Shown piece by piece: positions 1 to 10,973 of a stretch of DNA of 64,000 nt (position 1 is its first letter; the number at the start of each line of letters is the position of its first letter). Source of the stretch: Diospyros lotus (taxonomy: Eukaryota; Streptophyta; Magnoliopsida; Ericales; Ebenaceae). A model generated the notes under the pieces. The model did no database searches, was not told where the DNA came from, and was given only the letters and a program-made list of their open reading frames with translations. The position numbers were made by a program, and so were the translations under genes. The stretch covers positions 11,237,669 through 11,301,668 of the forward strand of contig NC_068344.1 of the NCBI RefSeq assembly GCF_014633365.1, given 5' to 3'.

Positions 1-750
1 CTAGAAAAAATAAAGAGAATGTAATACCCGTAACTAAATTACTAGATAATACAATCAAGACAAAAGTTCATGCTAAAAGATAATTAAAGAGGGTCTTTTA
101 ATTCGTTATCATTGATTTGGCCGAGATTAATAGTCATCTTCCTCATTAGTGCCATCTAATTGACTTGTTCAACCAAAAATTGGTTCTGAACTACAAGTTG
201 AAGCTGGCATTCCAGTTTTATTGCTTCCTTTGCTTCTACTATTGAATCTATACTCTTCAACACTAGCTATAGAGCAACCGCTCCCCATGTTAAAAAATCA
301 TGACCAAATACTGAATCATTCTCTCCTACAGCACTCCCAAGATATTTATATAATAGATGGCTGTGTTTTGGTGTATTATGGTACACAGTAATAACTCCTT
401 TTTTTTTTTTTTACTAATACAATAAAAAATTAAAAAAAAATGAGTCTCACTTAAGCATGCCTTGTGCTTAAGCATAGCTTTATCATTTGCGCTTCACTTG
501 GACAAGAAGCACTAGGACTGTGCTTTGTGCAGCGCTTTTTACAGCATTGCTCTGGTGGTGTTCTATGCAATTCAACTATTTTGTTTCTGAGGGAAAATTG
601 ACTGCATTTAGTCTATCCATATTATGTTCATTGCATCATTTATTTATACCCTGTTATTTAATGTTGGAACATGTCAGCTCTGTGAGGTTACCAGCTGTTA
701 TTCCTCTTTTTACATGTCTTGATCTTGTTGTATTACTTCCATTTTGGCAG
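1..750. other. AT-rich non-coding sequence upstream of first visible exon
   Basis: I see no convincing exon here. An open frame runs into the exon at 751, but its residues before the acceptor TTTTGGCAG (ending at 750) are hydrophobic and unlike a KH protein, so the stretch is best read as intron. Poly-T and poly-A runs lie near 400-440. Earlier exons of the KH gene must lie to the left of the window. Confidence 0.5.
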
Positions 751-3700
751 TCCACAGATGATTTGAAATCTATGGCAGTCGAAGCGGTTCTACTGCTTCA
801 AGGAAAGATAAATGATGAAGATGATGACACTGTAACTATCAGGTTTCTTGTTCCATCTAGGGTTATTGGTTGTATAATTGGAAAGAGTGGTTCAATTATA
901 AATGAAATTCGGAAGAGAACTAAGGCTGATGTGCGAATCTCCAAAGGGGAGAAGCCCAAGTGTGCTGATGCCAGTGATGAACTTATTGAGGTATTTTTTA
1001 AAGTGATTTTGTAGTCTAATTGTTATTTTTGTTTTTACAGTTTCACACTCCTATGCCTTGATTTGTTTTCTTCTGGATTTAGGTGGGTGGGGAAATTGGT
1101 AGCGTGAGGGATGCACTTGTTCAAATTGTGCTGCGACTTCGAGATGACATCTTAAAGGATAGGGAAGGAGGTCGCAATCCTTCTGGTACTGATTCATTGT
1201 ATTCCGGCGCCTCTGCTCTTTCAGTGTCTTCAGTTTTGTCTACCTTACCTCCGGCTCCACAATTAAGTTATGAGAAGAGAGCTGAAAGTGGGAGTGGATT
1301 GGGCATGCTTTCTTCAAGCAGCCTCTATGGCTATGGATCTTTATCGGTATGCCAGCAGTTTTGGCTTTGATCAATTTTATCATTTCTTTAGTGTTATGCA
1401 TCCTGAGATATTTTAGATCTTCTTTTGTCCATTTACTTTTTCAGTATCATGATTATCACTAATGGCAATAATGCAAACCTGTTACTTTTTCGTTTGATGT
1501 CTTTTCTTAATTGGTCGTATCAAATTCTTAATTTTAGCTTCTGGAACTGAACGCAAACTTTTTGCCCTATTCTGTTTTGGATGATCATGAGTCTTCTAGG
1601 AAAATAGAGAAATGATAAAACTTTTAATAAAGGACCATGTGTGGAAGTCCTGTTAAACCATTATTTTTGGAAATGTTGTTAAGAAGGATTTCTTTGATTT
1701 GAACTCATGTCCTGCAATGGGCATTATTGTCTTCCAGTGCCTAGTAAAAACTGAAATACAGGACTTATTTTGATGAGTGTCTTATGCCTGGTTGGAAGTT
1801 TCCAAGTGTTAATACTTAGTATTCAGCATGTGTGGTGTCTGACATGATAAAACTACTTCATTGAAGTGTCCATCCTCCTTGTAGAATAATCTGGACCTAA
1901 GTTAACTTAATAGCATATTTTTTATATTTTAAGAGAAACATGGTTTTGAATTATGTTTTTTTATTTTTGTTCTTTTATTATTCACGTAAAATTATGCAGC
2001 ATTTCAGCATATGCAAAACAACTGGATTACTGAAGGAGTAATTCTTGACTACACTTTTCATTCTAGAGTTTACCTTAAAACTAAATATTGTTATATGTTG
2101 CCCAAAACTTTACTTAACTGGCAGGGGTATACAATCTGTGGTGTTACTGACAATGTTCATATGCACTTTAGTCCCAGGAGGGGGTGTGGATGGTCAAGGT
2201 GGCTTGGATTTATAGCTGTAGAAATTAGAAATGAAACAATCTTGTATTTTTCCGTCTATTTATTTATTTTTAACCCAAAACCAGATGGCTGGCTATTTAA
2301 TGAATAAAGGTAAACAGATCAAAGTTGAGACAGCATACTTTATTATGAGATCTGATAACTATTAACCACTAAATCATCTTTTTACAATTGAAAAACCCAA
2401 TAATTTGGTGATGGGAAAAGATTAGGTAATTATTTCTATTATGATATGCAACATGACGATGATAGCAAATAACATTTATTTAGTTAAATATAGGATGGAA
2501 CCAAATCTTTGTTTTCAGTTTTGTGTTAGGTTTGAAGCTTGTGTTCATTTTTTTTGGGGTAGGGTATAGGTTATTCTTTTTCAAATTTATTAGAGTAAAA
2601 TGTTGACGAAATGCAAGGAAAAATGTGGCTTGATGAAGAATCCAGAGGAACTCAGATTGATGAAGGAACCCGCCAATGAGGAACTCAGATCAAATTACGT
2701 GGATGTTTGACGTTTTATCAAACCTTAGGGGTAATGGGTGTAATTTACCCTGTTTTTTGGTACATGCTTCAAGCCTGTCATTTGGAGAAAGAAACAGAGG
2801 AGAGAGGACAGAAGAGAGAGAGAGAGAGGAGAGTTTATTAATGAAGGTAAAATTTTCAATTTAGATTTAGTAGTAGGGAAAGTCTTTGTCAATTCCTCAA
2901 ATGACAGGGATGTCCAATGTTTTATCAAACCTTAGGGTAATGGGTGTAATTTACCCTAATTTTTTTGCACATGCTTCAAGCTTATTCCGTCATTTGAGAA
3001 TTGGACAGTCCCCTCCCCAAATGACCTTTTCTGTTTGCGTAGCCTCAGTTTGTTGTGCTTTGACTTGTGATAAGATGAGAAAACAGAATAAATTTGTTTT
3101 AGAATGGTGCTATCTGTGTAAGAAAGGGTGAGAGTCAGTTGGCCATCTTTGTTGTGATGTGGTTCATGATGTTTTGAGCTTGTTTTCTGGCCTTTTTGGC
3201 GCGCAGTGGGTGATGCTAGCTGGAATTTTTGTACTTATGGGGGAAGCATGCCCAAATAGGTCTTGATGCTAATGTTTGGAAATCTATCTCCTTCAGTATT
3301 ATGTGGCATATTTGGAGGGTAGAACAGTTGAGAGTGTGGAGAGGCTGTTTTCTTAAAGCAACCATGCTTCCTTTCCTGTTAAGGTGTATGAAGCAGGATC
3401 TCCCTTTTCTATGGAGTTTAGGATTTTCTTTTTTTTTTTTTTTTTAAAGTTTCATGACCTCTCTATAAGCGGTCACAGGCTCTTCTGTATAGGGTTTAGC
3501 CTTATGACAACGTTATATGTATGATATATATTCTTATATAATAAGAAACATGCATGGTATTAAGATGGGTTATAAATTAGTACTGCTCATTATAATAAAG
3601 TCCAAGATTCCCCATTTGAAACCCCAAAGTATCTTGAAGCAGGAAGATACAACTTCATAAATTAAAAAAAAGACTTGTAATTAGTGACTTCAAATACAAA

Positions 3701-5180
3701 ATCTGGATCTTGCATCAATGAGGCTGAATCAGTTTTTTCTATTGTGATGGCACCTGTTCATCAAGTAGCCTTCTAAACTGCCTGATCTGGTAATCATCAG
3801 GGTTTATGATTATTCTAGTGAACTTTCACTCATATGATATAGTTTCTGACAAGGATATTCTCCAGCATGAATGGAGGTCTTGACTTCATGTAGCCTTCCC
3901 CGTCTAGTGGGATTAAAGGTTGTGATTGTTGTTGTAAGGATATGCTCCTGCATGCATCCTATGTTAGATTTCTGCTTAAATGATCATACAAAGGCTGTAT
4001 TCTCTGTGTGCGAGTCCTTGCCTTTTATTTTGAGTAGTATATCAAGTCTAGGTTTGTGGCCCTTGTTTTAACTAGAACAAGCGACCACTTAATTAAATAT
4101 ATTGTGTTCTGGAAAAGCTAATGGACAATGCATGAGAGGGAGTGCATATATATGAACAGTAACCACTTGATTGATTCTTCAAAAATAAGTGTGTTTTTCT
4201 TGATTTGATGTAGTTAATGATTAAATATATTGAGTGTTTTTTTGAACAATTTTTTGAGCTTGAACAAAAATATAGTATTATTTTTCAATCTTGCCTGTTA
4301 TCAAGTGTCCTATCTCAAGTTATTTGCGTGGTGGACCTCTTTTGGCCTTGTCTTTGTTCTTTTTTTTATTATATTTTTTATTTCACATTTTGGGATTCTG
4401 GGTTAATTTCCAATGCTTCAGACATATTCCAATAATACTTAATTTGAGTTGGTGTTTCTTTTCTGACAGATGGGAGACACTGATTATGGATCTTTGTCTT
4501 CATACTCATCAAAGCTGTATGGAGGGTAAGTATTTTTTGTCTATAATTTACTTAACAATTTCATAGCCATATGATCCTAATTACTTATTCCATGTTTTCT
4601 AATCAGATTGTCTGCTCCATCAACTCTTGAGATGGTCATTCCTGCTCACGCAGTGGGTAAAGTTATGGGAAAAGGTGGGGCTAATATTGCTAACATCCGC
4701 CAGGTAAGTCCTTGTCTTTTTCCATATCTGGCTTAAGAATTTTCTTAGTGATGACAGGAGTATTATTGACTTGCATATGGAGGGACCTCACATTTGGTTT
4801 GGTGGTCTGTGGCTGACATTTAATGGGAATTGTAAATGGAAGTTTTCACTTGTATCTGATTCTTGATGCAGATGACATGCAACACAATCCTAATTTCATT
4901 AACAAGGATGGCGAATTTATGACATGCAACACAATCCTAATTTCACTTGTGTTGTTTCAATTGTCCATCAAATCTTGTTTTGAAGTGCTTCATACCTTGA
5001 ATTTATACATTCAGTTGGAATTCTCACTTGCAGTTGTTTCTCTTCCAGATATCTGGAGCAGTTGTGGAGATCTCTGATTCAAAATCTTCTAGGGGTGATC
5101 GTGTAGCTCTAATATCTGGCACATCTGAGCAGAAGCGTACTGCTGAAAACTTGATCCAGGCATTTATAATGGCCACTTAA
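751..5180 (+). CDS. KH-domain RNA-binding protein, 3' part (last two KH domains), five exons
   Basis: Exons by GT-AG junctions and phase: 751-990, 1083-1346, 4470-4525, 4607-4703, 5049-5180 (stop TAA 5178-5180). All joins keep frame. The first two exons encode a complete KH domain with the GxxG loop IIGKSGS, followed by a Ser/Gly/Tyr-rich linker. The last two exons encode a second KH domain with loop VMGKGGA, ending in the sequence AENLIQAFIMAT. That ending is characteristic of the plant HEN4/RCF3/At4g18375 group of multi-KH proteins, which bind single-stranded RNA in the nucleus and act in pre-mRNA processing and stress or floral regulation. The 5' half of the gene is outside the window. Coding sequence appears intact. 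The exact orthologue is not decided, so no symbol is given. Confidence 0.88.
2702..3005. repeat. Intronic duplicated segment with MITE-like inverted termini
   Basis: A block starting at 2702 (shared core ATCAAACCTTAGGG, then a GGGTGTAATTTACCC segment and CATGCTTCAAGC) recurs from 2909 with about 80 bp of good similarity. The second copy is bounded by near-perfect inverted repeats: CAATTCCTCAAATGAC at 2890-2905 and its complement with one base missing at about 2989-3003. It may be a small MITE or a fragment of a common dispersed plant repeat. Confidence 0.5.
3097..3545 (+). mobile_element. LINE/L1 3'-end remnant in intron
   Basis: Conceptual translation, with frameshifts, gives the C-terminal zinc-binding region typical of plant L1 reverse transcriptases: a CxxC pair (CYLC), then LFSGLFGAQWVM, then VWKSISFSIMWHIW. 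Family members read roughly LFxxFGxxWVMP and VWKxxPxCLMWxIWRERN. A short T-rich tract and an L1-like 3' UTR follow. The element is 5'-truncated, as most L1 insertions are, and is non-functional. The similarity was recognised by eye. Confidence 0.6.
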
Positions 5181-5730
5181 ATCTATGGGGATCTTTCTTG
5201 GCGTTTTGAGGGTGAAGTCTAGTTTAGGTCTTGGAGCTTTTGCTCTCAAATATTTACTCTAGTTCCTCTAGGTCAGGTCTTGGGGAAGCTTCATTTCTAG
5301 GTTTAGTCTGTTGCACTTCAGTTTCTCTTACCAATACCAATGAAGATGGTGCAGGAAGGTTTACTGCAGGCTCCATATTCTGCGAATGTAGTTCATATCT
5401 CTGGCTTAATGTATTCATCGTCTGTAGTTGTCTTAGATGTCTTAGAGTTTGTAGGACCTTTTCTTCCTTTTTAAGTCTTTTATTAGTTCTTATCCTGGGC
5501 TAGCATGAGTTCCATCTTATCTCAAATACTTTGATTATCCTGCTGGAGTATTTTCAGTACTAGTCACAATTGTCAAACTCATAATTTGTGGATGTTTAGT
5601 TACTTTGTCCGTAAAATCCTTGTTATCAGCTCTTCACTATAATCTTCTCTCTCTCTCTCTCTCTCTCTAATGGACAGTGAAATGAATTTGGTTGTTAACT
5701 CTTCTTGTTACTCTCTTCTTGTCGAGTACA
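5181..5730 (+). other. 3' UTR / downstream sequence of KH gene with CT microsatellite
   Basis: Non-coding sequence after the stop. It contains a (CT)n tract at about 5646-5668. I could not place a definite polyadenylation site. T-rich, UTR-like sequence continues to about 8430, so either a long or intron-containing 3' UTR or intergenic DNA is possible. Confidence 0.4.
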
Positions 5731-6775
5731 GATTAGTTTCAGAGGAAGGTACTTCAACTTCTGATTACAAGTGTGATATTCCACAGTTCTTCCAATTTAT
5801 ATGCTTGACCTGTCTGTATGAATTATCTTCTGGTATATTACATCATAAGGGAGTTGTGTTTCTTGAATTACCTGAAGATGTTTGGTCTTCTTTGGGAATC
5901 GATCAGTTTTCTCTACCAAACATGCTTCCTATCCTACAATAATTTTCTTCATGCTTATTGTCTAAATAGCCATCAAGATGGATGATCTTGTAGTTATCTT
6001 TCACAATTTGTCTATTTGTCCTGTTAGACCTTTCCTTTCTTGACTTTTTTTTTATAGGAATTGTGGTTTGCAAAAATTTACTTTATGGCCATTAGGTTTT
6101 CCCCTTAGAAGGAGCTTTCAATCTCCCATTTATTAGTTGGACATCTCTGATTTAACCTCACTGGTACTCCACTTTTCCTTGGAAACAGCAACTTAAAACG
6201 ATATTCTTACAACCATTATATTTTCAACTTAAGGAGCTTTCAACCATTATTTTTATTAGTTTAGAGGAAGGTAGTTCAACTTCTGAAATTAATGAACTAC
6301 ACCTTCTATATTCCCCAGTTTTCTTCCGATTTATGTGCTCGACCTGTTTGTATGAAAATCTACTGGTATATTGGATCATGAGGGTTGCTGTTTCTTCAAA
6401 TTACCAGAAGATGCTGTCTTCTTCTGGAATCAATATCAGTGCTCTACCACACAAGCTTCCTACAAAAAGTTTCATGTTTTTTTTGTCTAAATACCTGTCA
6501 GGATGCATCACCTTGTCGTTATCTTTCACAATTTGTCTATTTGTCCTGTTAGATTTTTCCTTTCTTCACTTTTTGATAGTAACTGCGTCTTGCAAAAATT
6601 TACTTAATAGCCGTTAGGTTATCCCCTTGGAAGGAGCTTTCAATCTCCCATTTATTAGTTAGACATCTCTGATTTAACCTCACTGGTACTCCACTTTTCC
6701 TTGGAAACAGCATCTTAATGATGTTTGTGCAACCATTATATTTTCAAGTGATTAGTTTCCCAATACCATCAAATA
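5731..6775. repeat. Tandem duplication, two units of about 522 bp
   Basis: Unit 1 (5731-6253) and unit 2 (6254-about 6775) share the same order of landmarks: an AGAGGAAGGTA block, TTATATGCTTGACCTG / TTATGTGCTCGACCTG, then GGAGCTTTCAATCTCCCATT and CTCACTGGTACTCCACTTTT. Divergence is moderate, so the duplication is not recent. No transposon termini were seen. Confidence 0.75.
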
Positions 6776-6958
6776 TTTAGTTCTTTTAACTTAAAATTCT
6801 ATTGTTCCAAGGTATTCTTTTGTTGAAGAAAACTCTGCAGTCTGTATTCCCATTAATTTTGGTGGAATATATCCATGATATTCAATGTACATCCAGTCGA
6901 AATCCTATTCTTGTTTCATTATACACTCCTTATTTTTTCCATATAGATTGATCATTCC

Positions 6959-7900
6959 CAATGTACCATATCAACGGGTTTATACTGATTGGTATAGTAA
7001 ACTTGCTGAGTATAACTTCATTCCTGCACTTCTATATGAACTATTGTACTCTGCTTCGTGTGATGGTCTGACCTGTTTCCCTCCGTTATAGAATATTCTT
7101 ACACTTTCATGCTTCTTTCCTAGTGGGAAAAGAGGGGGATGGGAATTGGGTATATGCTGAGTGTTGACTTTACTGAACCAAGAATGATATTGTTTTGCCG
7201 TCTGTCTTGTACATTCGGCAGTATTTTCACGGCAATTCTCTCTTGATACTAAACTTTAGGTATCCTCTCAAAAATCAAGTGTTGTTGCCAATGTACCATA
7301 TTAATGTGTTTATACTGATTGGTGTAATGAGCTTGCCGAGTAAAATTTAATTCCTGCTCTTCTATATCATTTATCATATTCTGCTTGGTCCGATAGCTTC
7401 AGCTGTTTCACTCTGTTGTAAAATATTCTTTACACTTCATGCTTCTTTTCTAGCGAGAAAGAGAGTGGGGGTGGGGGGGGGGGGGGGTGGGGTGGCCCTT
7501 AAGAGGTTCCCACAGATCGGGTATGTGATTGTTGATTTTGCTGAACCTAGGAGGATATTGTTTTGCTGTCTCTGTTCTACTTTCGGCAGTATTTTGATGG
7601 TAATTACCTCTCATGACTAAAAACTTTAGGTATGCTCTCAGAAATCAAGGATTGTTGCCAATGTACTGTATAACGTGTTTATACTGATTGGTGTAATAAG
7701 CTTGCTGCTGAGTAGAACTTCATTCCTACTCTCTTCTATATGGATTACTCTACTGCTTCTTCCGATGGTTTGTGCCGTTGCGCTCTGATGATATAAACTA
7801 TTCTTGGAGCATAAGGTTTCCATGAATTGGGTATTTTTCACAGTTTTGGCCGCTCTTGACTACTCTAAACTATAGGTGGCCTCTGAGAAATCAAGCTGAG
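6959..7900. repeat. Tandem triplication, units of about 330-370 bp
   Basis: Three units begin at about 6959, 7289 and 7659, each opening with (CC)AATGTAC and GTTTATACTGATTGG. The first two run through CATTCTGCTT-like, ATGCTTCTTT and TCGGCAGTATTTT blocks and end in CTCTCAAAAATCAAG. The third is shortened. Unit 2 contains a long G run (about 7467-7494). Confidence 0.75.
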
Positions 7901-8141
7901 AGTTTAATCTGTCTCATCTTCTTTTCACTATCCAAGAGATCCATTGGAAAAGCCTAGTGTGATCTGTTTCCAGCTCCATCTGATGTTTGTTCCCTATTCC
8001 CTATTCGCTGCTTCTTTCTATGCACCATTTTACTCGTCACGTCTGCATCAGTAGATCATTTTTAGGTATACTTTGTGGCCATGTAGTATAAAATTCAGTG
8101 GTGGTTGGGTGGGCGGGGGGAGCTATTCTTCTTCTTCTGAG

Positions 8142-8168
8142 GGATGGATGGATGGATGGATGGATGGT
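8142..8168. repeat. (ATGG)n microsatellite
   Basis: About six and a half GGAT/ATGG repeats. It lies in T-rich sequence that could be the distal 3' UTR of the KH gene. Confidence 0.9.
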
Positions 8169-8430
8169 TAGTGGGAATTGTTTGATATTTGATGCTCTGC
8201 TGTAGCACTCAAGTTTGTAATGGTAAGTGGTAGATAAGATGGAGCTGTCTGTCCAGATTGTTGTGTTTTGGTATTATTACTATTATTAAATTAATAATAT
8301 TAGTATTAGTTGTGGAATGATGGGTGATGGCAGCTGAAGACTTTGCTGCTGTAAAGTAGGTGATTTTTGTTCTGATATTCTTGTTAGTATTTATGTAATG
8401 TGTATATGCTGTGTACATATAAATATTTTA

Positions 8431-9664
8431 ATAAGTGTACGCATGCATTTGAAGTATATGTATTGAGTTTCATTCGAATTTCTAACCCAACTGGTTACTG
8501 GTTTTTGGTGTAGGCAATCGAAAGTGAGACACTAAATCCCAAACCAATATTTGAATACCGTACATTCGTTTTTAGGGCGTGTAATTTGATTTTATTTAGT
8601 ACATACGAGACATTTGGAGTTGTTAGAAATGTCTAGATTTTGGGGTTCAAAATCCAAATAGATTTGGACTTAAAATCTACTTCGTTTAATCCACGTTATA
8701 CTTATATCTAACATTAATATTAGATTTGAAATTTCAAATCCGAATATACCCCCGCTCGAATGCTTTGCTTCAGGTAAACATTATAACCCTAACCCCCACT
8801 TTAAATTAAAAGTTTTAACTACCATGGTTTTATAATAAGAACCAACATCAACATCCATCTGTTGTGTAGTTAAAATTAGTACTAAGGATAGAAAAAGTAC
8901 ACTGGAAGAATACTGAGCATTAATCATCAAATGTTATTTGATCACATCAAGTTTTGTTCTTAAAATAACATTACTAGTAATCTCTAAATATATTCAAGTC
9001 ATCATTAAACATTTATTAAATTTGTACCCGTGAACTGCTGAGTGTCTAAGGGTTTATGTCTCTGACTTGGTCTACGACGTGGGCGGCCGGCCATGTGCCA
9101 AAAAGTAACGCCACCGGTCATTCGGAATTTTTCAATACTGGAATCTTTTTGTCTAATGTTTTGGCCTTTTTTGAGAAAAACAATCAGAAAGATCAGTTTG
9201 ACTCACGATGAGGTTTTTTTTTTTTTTTAAAAGTGAGTTTTAAGTTATAAGAAAAGCTTACAAGTTGTGAGTAGTTTTAAAAGACTAAAAAAGACATCAC
9301 TGTTTGTGTAAATAAATTCATTAAAAAATTATTAATAAAGAAACATAATTAATTATATCATATAATTATGGGGTTTGTAACAAAAAAGATAACATGTATT
9401 ATGATTTAAATTTATGTTTAATTAATAGATTTTTATATATCAAATAATATATTTGTATCAACTATATATATTTATATAGATATAATTATAAATAATAAAT
9501 TAAAGAAAAACTACTATTGGTGATAGAGAAAACATCCCAATCGTTGAGGTAACTCATCGTTGACAATGGGTTTTTGTCAGAATTTAGTGATCTAAAACTC
9601 GAAGAGAGAGAGAAAGAGAGGACAATATGAAGAATGATGATTTATTATTGTTGTCGCATGTTAA
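8431..9664. other. AT-rich intergenic DNA, possible short MITE
   Basis: No gene is seen. A segment at about 8572-8752 has weakly complementary ends (GGGCGTG... and ...ATATACCCCC) and an internal ATTTGAAATTTCAAAT palindrome, which could be a small inverted-repeat element. I found no clear target duplication. The remainder is AT-rich with homopolymer tracts. Confidence 0.35.
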
Positions 9665-9972
9665 ATATGAGCCCAAGTGATAGCTTAATAGCAGGGGTGA
9701 ATTAAGCTATACAAATTTTTATAAATTAAAATTTTGTTGAAAGTAATGAATGTATAGAGTTGCAAATTTAAAGAGATTGCACTAGATTTATAGTAGTTTG
9801 GCAAATGACTTACGTCCACTATCTTGACTCATAATCAAGAATTTTTTTAAATCTACTAATCAGAATGCTTTTTGAAAGAGACATGCATTATCCTCTGTGT
9901 TTTTACAAGCTCAACACAAACCTTACATGGTTGCTTTCCAAGGCTAAGCAATAACCTTACATTTTATGCTGC
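9665..9972 (-). mobile_element. Ty1/copia LTR fragment
   Basis: It contains the landmark GGGGTGAATTAAGCTATAC followed about 100 bp later by GATTTATAGTAGTTTGGC. This pair in this order also occurs in the copia LTRs at 28,889 and 26,894 (GGTGAATTGGG, then TATAGTGGTTC or TATAGTAGTTC). Only part of the LTR is present and no coding sequence is attached. Orientation is inferred from those LTRs. Confidence 0.55.
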
Positions 9973-10265
9973 TTTAGAATTCCTCGAGTGTTGCTAGTAA
10001 CGGATAATGGGGACATATATAGTTTAAAGATTGCTCGGTTTAGGAATGGTGCAAGGAGCTTGGGATTGCTCGGTTTAGGAATGGTCCATAGTTAATATTG
10101 TTGCAGACTAACTCCTTGTGAGAAGGAAGCTGGATTTTGACAATTTTAGTGTTTGTGGGACATTGCAATAGTTATCAAGTGTGGTAGTGGGGGTGGGTTT
10201 CTCAAGAAGGTAAGTGTAGGTTAGAGATTAACTTGTTGGAATAATACAAGTGTTTTTTGAGGGCA
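9973..10265 (+). pseudogene. Tat-type gypsy integrase fragment (copy 1 of a dispersed repeat)
   Basis: It begins with a translation resembling RIPRVLLVTDNG, the second catalytic Asp region of a Ty3/gypsy integrase, then becomes non-coding. The 293 bp are nearly colinear with 26,538-26,830. Both copies carry the same internal direct repeat of ATTGCTCGGTTTAGGAATGG. It is a remnant only. Confidence 0.65.
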
Positions 10266-10973
10266 AGAATTCATTACCAAGTAAACATCACTAATTTAGT
10301 GCATTATTTTCGGGTGTGTGACCTTTTAGGTTCATCGCTAAATAGTAATTAGGAAACGTCAAACTTTGATGCCAGTCAAACTTTTCGACTTATTTTGAGA
10401 ATATCTCCATCTTCTTAAAATACCCCAAAAGGTTTTGAGTGACAACTAATATTATATTAAAATGATCTTATAAGGCAATAAAGTCGTATTTCATGTGAGC
10501 TTATTTCGATTGACAATTATCATGTAATACACTCATTTTATTAACTAACATTCCAATCAAGCGAGAGTCATGGACTAATAAGCTCACTGGACTTGATAAT
10601 TATGCCAATATCTAATTTGGTTTGATCAAGATGACACATCATAAACTCCTTTTCGATCATTTATACTCAGGCTAGGTGTTTTTACCAATCAACTACTGAT
10701 AAAAGATAGCATATGATGCTCACCTCTCATTGGAGGTTAATGCATTCTATCCAACAATCATTTGCCTCCATATATCAGTATAAAGGAAACCACATAGAGA
10801 GTATTTCCACCCACAATTGGATGGTTCTGCTTAATAGCAAATCCTTGACACTAGTATATAAGACAACTGCATCACCTCTAGTCAAAGGACTAGTTACACA
10901 ATCACAACCAAATAACAGATAATTAATCTTCTTAGTCATGTGATTCATTATTAACATCACGTTCGATGTGTGT
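10266..10973. other. Unassigned AT-rich repeat-like sequence
   Basis: No gene or element terminus is recognised. It lies between a gypsy fragment and the long inverted-repeat element and is probably retrotransposon-derived. Confidence 0.35.

Larger units (their letters stand above)
1347..4469 (+). other. 3.1 kb intron of the KH gene, enlarged by repeats
   Basis: Donor GTATGC at 1347, acceptor TTCTGACAG ending at 4469. The intron is much longer than its neighbours (91, 81 and 345 bp). It contains a duplicated segment with an inverted-repeat element (2702-3005) and an L1 remnant (about 3097-3545). Otherwise I see only AT-rich sequence. Confidence 0.8.

Noticed and set aside
487..750. Open frame continuous with the KH exon at 751, with a hydrophobic N-terminus like a signal anchor
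   Set aside because: The encoded residues are unlike KH proteins, and a good splice acceptor (TTTTGGCAG) precedes the KH coding sequence at 751.
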